Of a stretch of 64,000 nucleotides of DNA, positions 47,501 to 59,600 are shown piece by piece. The stretch is from the NCBI GenBank assembly GCA_017506865.1, contig JAFCMP010000067.1, forward strand, positions 248,001 through 312,000, read 5' to 3'. Every line of letters starts with the position of its first letter. Within the stretch, counting starts at the first letter, position 1. A program made the position numbers and the translations under genes. The notes below the pieces were generated by a model, which worked only from the letters and a program-made list of their open reading frames with translations, ran no database searches and was not told where the DNA came from. This DNA is from Tribonema minus (lineage: Eukaryota; Sar; Xanthophyceae; Tribonematales; Tribonemataceae).

Positions 47501-50500
47501 AATACTAAACACTAGCTAAATACATGGCGTATTTTCAGAACATACACCAGAGTAAAATTTGGTTGATAATAACGTTGGCGAGAGCAGGATCTGCACTTCA
47601 CGCACCAGTCGCACGGTGTCGCCGCTGCGCGACTTGAAGCGCTTGCTGTCCCTAACCCTAACCTTAACCCTAACCCTCATCATATGCACGCAGGGCAGGG
47701 CGCACACGCACCAGCCGCACGGTGTCGCCGCTGCGCGACTTGAAGCGCTTGCCGTCCTCGCCCTGCACCACGCCAAAGCCGACGTGCTCGAGGCGCTGCG
47801 CGGACGCGTCCTGCAGCCAGCCGCACGCCTTGGCCGCCTGGGCAACGCACACGGCACCAAAGAACGCGGCATGATCAGCATTGGTGATGGAAAGCATGGC
47901 GATGTGCACGCAGGGGCATGATGCAAGGGGTCGGCAGCGTCGGTCGCGAGCGGCCAGTGCGCGCATGGGAGCGCCGCAACACGCGGCACTCACGCCGCGA
48001 TCTCGATCGGCCACCGGGTCGTCGACTCCCAGAAGCTGCCGCAGGTGCAGCGCGGCGCGCGCGCGTGCGTATGGTGCGTGAGTCGCCCACGTGCGAGCTG
48101 CGCTGATTGACGAGCAGACGCAACGCGAGGGCACCGCTGCGGGCCGCGCAACAGGACGACAGTGATGTGAGCGTAACGTGTGCTGTCGCTATGGACGCGC
48201 TGCAAGGACGAGATGGCGCCTCACGGCCAGCACGTGAAGCATTACGGTGCGTGCTGCGGCAGTCGGAGCAGTGCACAAGATGATGCGATAGCCTGCAGGA
48301 GTGAGCTGCGGCAACTACAAACATGACTCGCTTCTGCTTCGAGTTGAGTAGACTTGCTTCACGTTGAGCCCCTGCGCTGATGTATGTGCAGCACATTGCA
48401 TGCCTCCAATCACGTCGGTGACAAAGGTCACCCAACCAAAGCCGCCGAGCTGATTGAGGCAGGAGTCCACTGCTGCCATGTCGACACTCTACTCTACTTC
48501 AAGTGCAACTGTCACGGCGACGCACCTCAAAGACCATGTCAAAGTGCAAGCGCTGGCCCGCATCGGTGACGTAGATACCCAGTCGCGGCTAGTTCAAGTT
48601 CAACTGCCACAAGTGACGCACCTCAAAGACCACAAGTCGAAGTGCGAGCGCTGCCCCGCGTCGGTGACGAAGATGCAGGTGAGCGTGTCGAGGCATCGAA
48701 TCACGGTCATTATTCAAAATTGCTCTGAGTTCAAGCTCTATTTCTAGATCAACTGCCACAAGTGACGCACCTTGAAGACCAATGGTCGAAGTGCCAGCGC
48801 TGCCCTGCGTCGGTAACGTGGATGACCCAGTCGCAGCTACTTCAAGATCAACTGCCACAAGTGACGCACCTCGAAGACCATGTCGAAGTGCGAGCGCTGC
48901 CCCGCGTCGGTGACGTAGATGACCCAGTCGCAGCCGAGCGCATTGAGGCATTAAATCACGGTCGTAATCTAACACTGCTCTAAATTCGAGCTTCACTGCA
49001 AGCTCAACTGCAACAGTGACACACCTCGAAGACCATGTCGAAGTGCGAGCGCTGCCCCGCGTCGGTGACGTAGATGACCCAGTCGCAGCCGAGCGTGTTG
49101 AGGCGGTAGTCCACGGCCGTCATGTCCGTGGAGTCGTAGCCGTAGCCGCCGTCCGACTTGCGCACGATGAGCGGGTACGTGAAGCCGTCCAGCATGCACA
49201 CCGTCGCGCCGCCCTCGACCTGTCGAGCGATGCGCAATGGGCGCGCGCCGGGGAGGGGGAGTGAGGTTGTGGGGCATGTATACTATATTGATGCATTGAC
49301 TACTCCGTACATGGACCATATGTCTGAGGGTGTGTGGAGCCGTCCAGCATGCACACCGTCGCGCCGCCCTCGCTCGACCTGCGGTACGATGCGCAATATC
49401 AAGGGACGCGAGGGGAGAGGGACGAGGTGGGTCGGTAGGGCACGTAGAGTATTCAATATGTCTGAATAACGTGGAGCCCTCCAGCATGTGCATCATTGCG
49501 CAGCCCTCGACCCGCCATGCAATGAGCACCATCAAGAGGGGCGCGCGGTGAGGTCCCTCAACGAACACATGAGCGCAACTTCGACGAGCGACTTTGACTA
49601 GAGCAGACGGGGCGCGCCCTCGCACCGTGTGCAGCCCCTCTTGTGCATCTCGCCAAAGGTGCCGGCTATCACCTACCCTGGCCCTTACCCTACTTAAGGC
49701 GGACGTGAGAGTGGCTACAACGGGCTTCAACGAGAGCAGATGAGCCGCGCCCGCGCACCTTGAGCAGCCCCTTCTCGTTCATCTTGTTGAGCATGCCGGA
49801 TGTCACCTACCCTAACCCCAATCCTACTTGCGGACGTGAGAAGGCGACTTCAATGATAGCACATGGTGTTCAACGAGAGCACGTGGGGCGCGCCCGCGCA
49901 CCTTGAGCAGCCCCTTCGCCTCCATCTTGTCGAGCGTGCCGGGGATCATCTTGTTGTAGAAAGACTCGCCGCACTCCTCCAGGCGCACGCCGAGCCGGTC
50001 GTACACCTAAGACGCGCGCGGGGGGGGAAAGGGGGTGTGGCACAGCGCTCAGCGCTCGGCGCCACGGGCAAGCGCGGTGCAGCACAACACAACGATTTTT
50101 GAAGTATGACATTCAGAACGCGCCCGGCCTGTGCAACACTTGCGGTTCAGGCGCAAGAGCGGTGACCATGTGTACGACCGCATCTGCCTGCCATGTAGAA
50201 GGACGGCCTTTGCCGTCCTTAGTGTCGGGGCTAGGGTTAGGACGGACAGCGCCAGCTGATGCTAGCCCCACTGAAAGAAGTGGACTGCGTCGGCTAACCC
50301 TGACCTTGACCTTACCCTAACCCTGACCTGCCAACGGCGATGGTAGGGCGTGAGGGATGCTGAAGACAGTAAAGGTCATGAGTTGAAGGCTATGAGTTGC
50401 GACTACCGTCGTGCGACGTTCCCGCTGGCGCGACGCGCGGCTGAAGCACGCCGACATCGCGCACTTCATGGCGCGGTATTGCAGACCTTGACGCATACAC

Positions 50501-53500
50501 TCGCACAGCAAGGCGCATGAACGCGTGCGGCGCGGTGCACACGATGGAGCCTTGCAAACGCACTTCTGTTGCTGCGTGCGTGCGTGCATATGACTGGCTA
50601 TGTATGTGAACAGGGCGTCATGGTGAGCAACCCCCCCCACTGAAGCGGGAGCGTGTGCGTGCTGCCTCGGTAGTTTATTTGATGTAATTTGGCGACCACA
50701 TTTTGTGTCTCGCTCAATGTATGCTGTCGTCATCGGCGTGCACACGCTCGCGCTCCGCTGCTGCTGCAGGCATGAGCAAGCACTCGTCATGTATGAGTAC
50801 AGCCCCAGAATTCAATGTGCCAGTCCTAGTACTGTACGAGTACTTGTGTACGAGTGCTTCTACGAGTACAAGTAATGAGTAAAGACTTGTCTCGTCCCAC
50901 TTGTGGCATCATGTGCGCATAGTACACAAGCGCTTGTGTGTTGGTGGACAGCAGTGAGTGGTGGACAGCAGTGATCCGAGAACTCCTTGTTTATATACAT
51001 TCATATGATACCACTGGTCATGTATGTGTACTCAATGATGTGATATGCACCGATGTGATGCATAGCAGCCCTTAGGGCTCGCCCAAGTCAGCTCTGCGTA
51101 CATGATGTGCGTGCCAGCGCGCTCTGACCATGGGCGGTGGTAGTGCAAGCGCACAAAATCACGCCAACACTGTGGCGTCAGCGCAACCGACAGCAGTATC
51201 TTCCAAGATTGCACGATGCTGCCGAGCAAGCAGCAACGGTATCGAGCAAGCCTCTAAGCAGGCGTGCCGTGAACAGAGTAGGCGCGCCGTGCTGCATCGG
51301 TAGTTTATTTGATGTAATTTGGCGACCACGGAATGTGTCTCGCGCAGTGTATGCTATCGTCATGGGCGTGCGCGCGCGCGCTCTGCTGCTGCTGCTCACT
51401 GCTGCAGCGTACAAGGTGATATTGTGCGTTTTGACGAGATCTGCAAGCAATGCAGCACCGCACGTTTCAAATCATCTCAGCCAATACTGTGCAGCTGCTG
51501 CAACAGCACGTATCCTTCATGTTGACGACCTGCGTGGTTTTGTGTCTCGCATGCGCCTCTATATGGCACCATACGGCTGAGCACTGATACACACACAGAG
51601 AAACGGCATGTACAGCGTGCTCTTACAACATGCTCAATACACACCAAGACAGAGACTTCTTGCCAGCAATGCCTCGTGGTCACCAGCTCCACAATACTTC
51701 AACTCTACAAACTTCAATTTTTACTCGACTCGCGCAAGCCAGTGCTTGGGGGGGTGCATACATGGCCAGCCAGCCGCGCGTAGTGAGGGTCAGCAGGGAT
51801 GGGGGGCTGGCACCTTCTGGAACTCGCCGTGGCTGATCTCGCACAGCTTCCTAATTCACCTTGCGCTCTGTACATGTCAAAGACGAAAAAAAGTCAGCAT
51901 AAAACTTCAACTCTATAACCTTTAACTCTACAAAACCTGCAGAGAAGCAGTGCTTGGGGTCCATGGGAAGAGGCAGAAGGGGGTGGAGGCGCACCTTCTG
52001 GAACTCGCCGCGGCTGATCTCGCACAGCAGCTTCCACACCTGCAGGCACTCCGCGTCGCCGCTCTGCAGCTTGACGACCGTCTTGCGGCTCACGTCCTTG
52101 AACTCCTCCGACTCGTCGAACGCCTGCTTGGCGCCCTGTGAGACAATGTACGCATGCAGTGTTTGAAAGGAGAAGGCGTCGCGTCCGCAATATTCAGCGC
52201 ATTGGCCACACTGATTTTGCGAGGCACTGATTCTGCGCTGATTTTGCGGAGAGATGGCGCTGGACGCCTGCGTGGCGCTGTGCACGTGCAGGTTGCGTGC
52301 CCCCCCCGAGAAGCTCAGTGGGGCTGATGGTAGTGACTGAACTGTGCGCGAGCGACGGTGTGGTCTATACGCGTCGAGCATGCCAAGAATCTCAACGCAA
52401 GTGTAAGCCGCAATGCACATCAGTCACAGTGCCCGAGCGTGCCCACCGCGTGGCCACGTAAAAGGCGATCAGGTCCGTCGGCTGCCGCGGGTTCATGAAC
52501 AAGCCCGAGTGCGGCGTCATCACGAGATTAACGAGCACGCCAGCACGTCATGTTAGCACAGAACTTGACCTTCCTTGCGCTGACGCTCGCTCAAGCTCTA
52601 CTGCCGGCCGAACCGACTGGACTGACCTTGTAGAAGGTGGTCAGGTCCGTCAGATTCGGCGGGTGCGTGAGGAAGTCCGGGTACGCCGTCTTCATGTGGT
52701 TGATGAGCATGCCGAACTGCGTCCCCCAGTCGCCCACGTGGTTGACGCGCAGCACCGCGTGCCCCGCAAACTCCAGTATGCGGCAGATGGTGTCGCCGAT
52801 GATCGTGGAGCGCAGGTGCCCGACGTGCATCTCCTTCGCGATATTCGGGCTCGAGAAGTCAACCGCGATCTTCAACTTGCGGTTCGCGGGCAGCGGCGGC
52901 GGCGCGGGCCCGTCGCGCGCGAGCGCGCGCACCGCGTCGCTAATGAACGTCGGCCGCAGCCGCACGTTGATGAAGCCCGGGCCCGCCACGGACGTCGACT
53001 CGACGAGCGGCGACGGCGGCAGCGCAGCGATGATCGCGCGCGCGACGTCGTGCGGCTTGGCGACGCCGCCGCCGCCGCGCGCCTTGAGCAGCGGGTACAG
53101 CGACATGGGCGAGTTGCACTGGAAGTCGCCGTGCTTGTACTGCGCGCACTTGCCGAGCGCTGCCTCGACGTGACCCAGCTGCGGCGGCGCGGCGCAGCGG
53201 AAGAGGGAGGAGGGGGGGGAGCTGAGGTGGGGAGTGCAGCGGGCGCGAGTCTGGGAGTCACTGGCGGCGGCGCAACCGCGGTAGCAGCAGAGCGCGCTGC
53301 TGTGGCGGCGGCGGGAATGCTGCCGCTGAGGCGACCGGCTCAGAGGCACCTGCGGGCGCCGCGCGCTGTTGCACTGAGCAGGACATGCGGAGAGCGGTCG
53401 CCGACCGCCGCCTCTGCCCCTGTGCGCAGGTAGGTATGAACGACCGCAGGGGGGGGCGATCGCACGCCGCCACGGAAGCACACTGCTCCCCGCGCGCACG

Positions 53501-55861
53501 AGAGCTGGTGCGCAGCGCCCACCCCCCGCATCATTGCTCAGCCACAGCGCACCGCCCGTACACGACGACACAGTGAAGCACGTGGCGCAACACGGCACAC
53601 AGCGCGCCGCCGCCGCCGCTCACCTCCGGGAACGCCTTGCTGATGGCGGCCGTGAACAGCCCGCGGATGCTGCCCAGCAGCCCCTGTCCGGCGACGTCCG
53701 CGCTGCCAGCGCCGCCGCCGCCGCCGCTGCTGCCGCCGCCGCGGCACGCCGCGACCAGAGCCGCCGCCTGCTCCGCGACGCCGGCCAGCTGCGGCAGCGC
53801 GGCGACCGCTGCTGCGTACGCGGCCGCGCGCGGGTGAGCGGCTGCCGCTGCGGCGTCGGCGCTGAGCGCTGCTTGCGCTGCGGGCGCGGCGATCGCGTCC
53901 GCGACGGAGGCGGCGGACTGCGCGCGAGCACGCACGGAGGCGGCGCGGGGGCGCGCGCGTGAGGGTGCGTGTGAGAATGCGCCTGCGAAGCAGCAGGCAG
54001 GCTTTGTACGATGTGTTGACGCTGTTTCAGCGGGCGAGTGCGCAGCTTTGGAGCGCGTGCTGACTGCGCTGCGGGCGCGGCTGAGGCGCGCGTGTGGGAG
54101 GCGCGAGGTGCCGCGCAGAGAGACGCAACCCCGTCACCCCCCAGGGGGAGGGGGAGAGACGGGGGCCGCGCGCCCGATGCGAGAGGCGGACAGAAGAGCG
54201 GCAGCGCACTGCGCGGTGTGCTGCTGGCACCACAAAATCGAGTGAGCGCGGCTCGCTAACGGCCGCACGTGTCACGGCCGCGACTGCCTCAGCAGACCGC
54301 ACAGCAGCGACACACGATGCACGCCTGCGATACGCATGACGGCGGCGCAATGGCGGCATGAAATATGTATACTTCAAAGTTATGCGCGGAGCACTGATGC
54401 AGCTGAGCAGGAGCCTCTGCAACCAGCATGCTACTGCTGCTGGTAGATTGCACCAGCAGCAGCACTGCCACGACATGGCTTTAACCGTGAAGACCTGTAC
54501 CGTTGAAGTTGTCAGGCATGTCGTATGACCGTTGCCAGTTCACAGCAATGTGGGTCTAGGTCTGGCTCTGGCATGGCATTATGAGAGAGAAATGCATCAA
54601 CGTGGAGGACAAAAGGACAGGAAATTATCTGATTATCAATAGGGATTGTGCCACCCGCAAGTCAAGTGACATGGAGGAAGTACTACTGCCACTATCAGGC
54701 AGTGTTGAGCACGTCAGGGACCGTGCTGGCTACTAGAAGTACCCTCCAGCGATAACATAACAGTGCAGGCAACGTTACTTAGTGAAGGCCACGCCACGGT
54801 CGTCCAGTGCACCACGAGTGCGCGTTGCGAGCTCACATCACCGCTAGAACATGTACCGAGCGGAACCGCTGCTGCACCCCATGAATGCACACATCCCACA
54901 TGTCCACGACCACCGGCGACATGCGGCTGATGCACGACTCCGTCGCGCTGCGCGATACATACGATCGCTGAGACCCAAGCCAACATGTCCGTGCATGCAA
55001 GCATCTGCCATTGCGCACTACTCACCCCTGCCAGGAAACCCCCTTCCTGCGACCCCAGCCGCGCTTCCAGCGCCGCCAGCAGCGCGCCGCCGCCCCCCTG
55101 CACCTGCGCCTGCGCCCACGCCGTCGCCGACTCCGCCGCCGCATCGCCCGCCGCGTCAGCGGTGTACATGAAGTAGCGGCATGCGGCGCTCGTGCCGAAC
55201 ACCAGCTCTGACTTCTTGACAACCAGCACGCAGCTGCCGGCGAAGGTCAGGTGCGGCGCTGGGTGGGACAGGGCGGGCGCGACAGCGGCGCCTGCCAGGG
55301 CTGCCGCCATCAGCACCTGTTGCGCAGCCAAGGCGTCTTCTGCATACAAGCAAAGGTCGCAATTGGCCGCCGCCGCTGCTGCAGCTCCTGCCGCAGGCGC
55401 AGCTGCTGCTGCCGCTGCCGCCGCTGGCGCCGCTGGAGGTTCCGGGGACTGAGATTTCGCGGCTTTGGACGCCTTTTTCAGCTGTTTCTTGCTGGGCCCC
55501 TCTCGCGCTGGCTTGGGCTGCGGAGGCTGTTTTTCTTTCTTGCCTACTGCGCTCGGAGCCTGGTCATAGTCCGAGCCCGTGAGTGCTTTGAAGTCCTTCT
55601 TGAGCTGAGTCAGGGAAGCCACCTCGGGCGCAAGAGCGGTTTTATCAACGCCCTGGCCTTTGAGTACCCTGATCTTCTCGCCCTGGGCGACGATCGAAGC
55701 CTGTCACGCACGCCAAGGCAGCAATCACCACAAAGTCATCAGACGAATATCTCAAAAGACGTCCTGTTTGTCTGCGTTGCGCTGCTCCAGCATCGCCGTT
55801 GCGTGGACTGATGGATTCGGTACAGAGTATTATTGTTGCTCACCTTTAATTCCTCTGCCAT
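44584..55861 (-). CDS. RARS1: Arginyl-tRNA synthetase with WHEP and GST-like N-terminal domains, 11 exons
   Basis: Exons on the minus strand: 55861-55844, 55700-55026, 53917-53624, 53178-52627, 52135-51995, 50006-49902, 49219-49025, 47837-47712, 46684-46585, 46287-46022, 44802-44584; 896 codons. Class I enzyme charging tRNA-Arg in the cytosol. N-terminus: WHEP-like hairpin ([19 protein letters not shown] to [10 protein letters not shown]), a Lys/Pro/Ala linker, then a GST-like fold ending [18 protein letters not shown] and [16 protein letters not shown]. The catalytic part is colinear with eukaryotic Arg[32 protein letters not shown] (the HIGH motif is HVGH), [27 protein letters not shown], and [14 protein letters not shown] in the KMSKS position; the C-terminal anticodon domain includes [20 protein letters not shown] and [20 protein letters not shown]. 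The start is the ATG giving MAEELK directly before the WHEP segment; an upstream open stretch (55960-55862) could add residues. Introns 4-8 and 10 carry exon-edge echoes. Confidence 0.95.
44933..44966 (-). repeat. Echo of ArgRS exon 11 start with its acceptor
   Basis: On the minus strand GCGCAG|TTCACGGACGTCGT repeats the true acceptor and exon start at 44802, about 155 bases upstream in intron 10, then diverges. Confidence 0.8.
45750..45930 (-). repeat. Two copies of ArgRS exon 10 end with donor
   Basis: 45930-45887 encodes [13 protein letters not shown] followed by GTGAGC, close to the true end [19 protein letters not shown] (46022). 45790-45750 is a weaker copy ending in CAG|GTGACC. Both lie in intron 10. 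Confidence 0.75.
47000..47020 (-). repeat. Interstitial telomere-type repeat in ArgRS intron 8
   Basis: CCCTAA units on the plus strand (TTAGGG on the coding strand). More such runs, partly degenerate and in both orientations, lie at about 47132-47190, 47300-47350 and 47650-47678. Confidence 0.85.
47381..47651 (-). repeat. Two copies of ArgRS exon 8 end with donor
   Basis: 47651-47602 and 47429-47381 each encode [13 protein letters not shown], the last residues of exon 8 (true end 47712), and each is followed by GTGCGTG. Telomere-type runs sit beside each copy, so the duplicated unit includes them. Confidence 0.85.
48411..48950 (-). repeat. Tandem array of ArgRS exon 7 end with donor (about five copies)
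   Basis: Diverged copies of the exon 7 stretch encoding [20 protein letters not shown] plus DMVFE lie at about 48950-48870, 48838-48771, 48705-48621, 48598-48525 and, weakly, 48471-48411. The middle copies keep a GTGCGTCAC donor like the true GTGTGTCAC at 49024. The intron piece with AACTGCCAC or AACTGCAAC is repeated too. Unit length is about 100-155 bases. Confidence 0.88.
49334..49513 (-). repeat. Two copies of ArgRS exon 7 start near its acceptor
   Basis: 49380-49334 and 49513-49471 repeat the exon 7 start GAGGGCGGCGCGACGGTGTG (true start 49219) with the following CATGCTGGACGG-like text. They lie upstream in intron 6. Confidence 0.8.
49625..49798 (-). repeat. Two copies of ArgRS exon 6 end with donor
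   Basis: 49798-49757 encodes [12 protein letters not shown] followed by GTGCGCGGGCGCG, close to the true [17 protein letters not shown] at 49902. 49665-49625 is a third, more degenerate copy. Confidence 0.83.
51811..51851 (-). repeat. Copy of ArgRS exon 5 end with donor
   Basis: Encodes [12 protein letters not shown] and is followed by GTGCCA, against true [19 protein letters not shown] at 51995. The following intron text (CAGTGCTTGGGG and CTTCAACTCTA) is repeated after both, giving a unit of about 190-210 bases. Confidence 0.84.
52457..52520 (-). repeat. Diverged copy of ArgRS exon 4 end
   Basis: Encodes [16 protein letters not shown], recognisably the exon 4 end [17 protein letters not shown] (52627), in intron 4. 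Confidence 0.65.
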
Positions 55862-56609
55862 GTCGGTATCGACACCGAGGATATCACTGTATATTTGTGG
55901 CAGAGGAATGTTCTGCGGACTAGCCAACAAGCCGCTAATAAGGGTCTGCCTGAATATGGTCACACACGACAGCATGCCGCTGCGCGAAATGACAAGCAAG
56001 TCGGACGTGCAGGTTCAACCTGATGGGTGGACAACGCTTGTGTAACAATGACATGCACAGAGAAAAAGTGGGCCAATGGCGCCATGCACGCGTGTAGACG
56101 CCAGTGCCCTACATCATGCAGTGCAGGCGGAGTAGCAAACCTTGAAGCGGCATACCTGTGACCCCACAAAGCCCTGCACACCTCAGGCCAGTGCCATTCA
56201 TGCGACGCAGTGTGACAGCATCTGTGTACATGCGCCGCCATAAGGGCAAGACTTGTGACGAGCATGCTGGTTCAAACGCTCCAGCTTTCATCTCATCACT
56301 GCGACACGACAGCATAAGCACAGACCATATAAAGGCACCACAACGAATCACGCATCGTACTATTACGCCGCGCGCCACCAAATCTCATGGTGTCCCATAC
56401 AACAGCCCAAAACCGCATCGTAATGTGTCATGAAATTTTGATCGTTGCAACCCGCGCTGCATGAAAACGGCGGCGCGCCGCGCAGCTGCATCGTAATACT
56501 TACACGCCGTCGAAACCGGCTCAGCGCGCGCAGCGCGTGCGACAGGACGAGGTGCGGCCTCCGCTGCCACTGTAGATACCTACCTACCCCCACGACAGCA
56601 CAGCAGTGC
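55862..56609. other. Region between ABCF 3' end and ArgRS start
   Basis: Should contain the ArgRS promoter. A minus-strand open stretch at about 55975-55862 (containing [20 protein letters not shown]) runs into the ArgRS start and is preceded by ATATTCAG, so an additional 5' exon is possible. Otherwise AT-richer sequence with nothing recognised. Confidence 0.45.
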
Positions 56610-59600
56610 TCAGTTCTTGCCCATCTTCTTCTTGGACGACGGCGCGCGCTTGCTCGCTGCCGCGGACGCCGCCGCGTCCTCCTCGCCCCACTCCCAGTCC
56701 TGCGGCGCGGGCGCCCTGCGCGATCACGACACGCCGCGTACAGCTGAGTGTCAGCGTCAACGTGTCAAGAGTGGTCGTCAAAGCACCACATGTGGAGCAG
56801 TCGCTTGCACGCAGCGGGAGGGGGGGCAGGCACGCATGCGTTGCCTGTTCGGGGAGGGGGGGGGGGGCGGGGCAGGCAAGGGGGGGCACACGCACAGCAA
56901 GAGGGGGTGCAGAAGACGTGCATATGGGAGCGGGGGGGCTTTAGTGCGCAGGGGGCCAACGGACGAGGATGGTTTAAAAGTTGGTTGCACAGCTTCCAGG
57001 GGCCCCTGCCTATGCAGCATGAACACGCAGCTTGCCTGCACACCATCAGAGTGTGCATGCGCGCCAGACCGCCGCATGCGGGGGGCGCTGAAGCTTTCTA
57101 GGACCATGAGCTGCAAGCGCAGCGCAAGCGGGCGTGTCCTTCCTGCAGCGCACGCACCTGTTGTGGTACTCCATGCCGCCGCCCTTGACGACGGCGGTGT
57201 GCGTCGCCTCTATGCTCTCGACAAACTCCCTGTTGTGCGACACGACCACGACTGTCCCCTCCCAGCCCTTGACGGCCTCCACGAGGCTCTCCAGCGTCTC
57301 TGCGTTAGGGCAAACGCGAGCGGGCAGGTGATGAGTTGGGGCAAATCATGCGGCATGTTGGTATATGCTAGCGGCAACAGGCGGTTAATACGCAGGGAGT
57401 TTGACATGGACGGTCTCCATATGGTGCATGAAGCTGAAGGTGGCGGTCCCGTTGTCACCTTTGACACTATGAGGTTATCGGCGCCACGGTTTACAGCATA
57501 ACACTGCCATTTCGCTGTTGATGCGCTGGTCCGGCGACCGCTGCGCAGCGCGCGCCGCACAGCCCGCCAGCGCCTACAAGGCAAAACATGCACGGCGGAG
57601 GGCACGCTGCACGTGCACAACGCGCCGCGGCATGCGCACGGCCGCAGCTCAGACGTATGACCATGCTGCTGCTGCTGCCGCTGCTGCTGCCGCTGCTACT
57701 GCTGTTGCTACGTCTACTACAGCCAAAATAACCGCTGGCTGCTGATAGCCTCTACATGCATGGGCACACACACACAGCATGGATGGGCGACGTGTCTGTG
57801 CTGCGCATGCCACGCCGCGACTGCGCAATGCATTCCACGCGCCTGTGTCGAGGTGGTTGCTGGGCTCGTCGAGGAGCAGCAGGTTGTGCGGTATCATGCT
57901 GAAGATGGCCAGCGCGACACGCGCCTTCTCGCCGCCCGACAGCCAGCCGATGGGCCGCAGCGCCTTCGGGCCCGTCAGCCCGAGGCCGCCCAGCACGTTG
58001 CGCGCCTGCGCAGGGGGGAAGAGCAGGGCCAGCATTTCAGTTAAAGGCAGCGCTCCAAGGTCGAGATGAGCCTTACAGTATGCCAGTTAAGGGGGGAGGG
58101 TCAGGGTGAGCTCCATTGTAATGAGCAGCACGCTGCGCGCCTGCGCAGGGGGGAAGTAGTGTCAGGGTGAGGGTCAGAGTCAAAGGTGAATGTTGTGGGT
58201 GACCGTAAGTCAGGACACTGTAGGAATGAGTCGCTGCAGCCAGCCGCCTTGTTAGGCAGGGTGCTGGGTGCTGCACGCACGCCTGAAGGTCGCAGCACAT
58301 GTATTGCTTGTGATGCTTGCGTGTGCGGCAGGCGTACTACAAGGTGGCAACGGTTCACCGAGGTCAAAACAACGGTGCTCCCGCAGACAGCCGCACTTCC
58401 GATCTCAAACGCATCAGCCCGAGCCCTTGTTCAGGCGCCGTACACGACTACTCGCACGCCGAGTTTGCGCACGCCACGGTGTTGCACTCGGCAGCAGTAT
58501 GGTGCGCATCCATCCATCCGGCGGGGCACCACCCGTGATGAGAAGCAGGCGCGCAACGTAAACACGCACTGGAGGAGAAGGCGCAGCGGAAGTATCCCCC
58601 AAGAACTTCTCAGAACGCGCAACTTTGTACTTCAAGTACTGTAAGCAAAGTGCAGCGTGCGCAGCGCTCAGTGCTCAACGCTGACCTGCTCGTCGCTGAT
58701 GGTGGTGTCGTACTCGCGGACTTTGTGCAGCACGTGCTCCAGCGCCACCGCGTCCTGCGGCAGATCTGGCGCGCAGGTGCGGCGCACATGGGGGGGGGAT
58801 GGGAGCGGCAGCAATGGCACCATACGGTCAGCAGTGGCGCAGCAAAGGCCGGTGTCTATGCGAATGAGTGCTGAAAGCGCGCAGCGCAGACTGGCACGGC
58901 TAACAACGAGCGGTGTCACCCTGACCCTGATCGCGACCTGATCATAATTGACGCGGCCAACAACTAAATATTCCATGCCATGCCGCAGCTCCCGTACCTT
59001 GCGCGAGGCCCTGCGTGAAGACGCCGCTGCGCCTTCGCTGTCTTGCACTGCTACTGTCGCGTCACTGCAGTGGCGCACATGCGACCGCGCGCTCGGCGCG
59101 ACTGAACGTTTGAGCTCTTGGCCCCTGTGTTGATGCGCATCAGACAGTAGTCAACTTCACATTCCACGCCACGCAGCAGCGCTCGTACCTTGCGCGAGGT
59201 CCTGCGTGAAGACGCCCATGTTGAGGCCCTCGCCCTCGACGCGCGAGCCCGACTGCAGCGGCAGCAGGCCGGCGATGGCGCGCAGCGTGGTACTCTTGCC
59301 TGCGGCGGGGTGGGGGAAGGGGGGGGGGGGGGGGGGGTGATGCGACGGCCGTGCTGGGAGGTGAGGCAGGGGCGTCGTGTGCACGAAGTCACAATGGGCA
59401 CGCCACCATGAGGACAAATGTGAAACGTAACCCAGACGTCGCATCAGTGCCTGCCCTACACCCTGAGAGTTTTTGTCCACTGTACACGCCATCAACAGCC
59501 TCATCAAGCTGCAGCAGCATTGCAGACAAATAGCGTGCGTCGAGTGTATGCTTTGGCCTAGAACTTCATCCCGTGAGGGCTGATCCAAGCAATGATGTAA

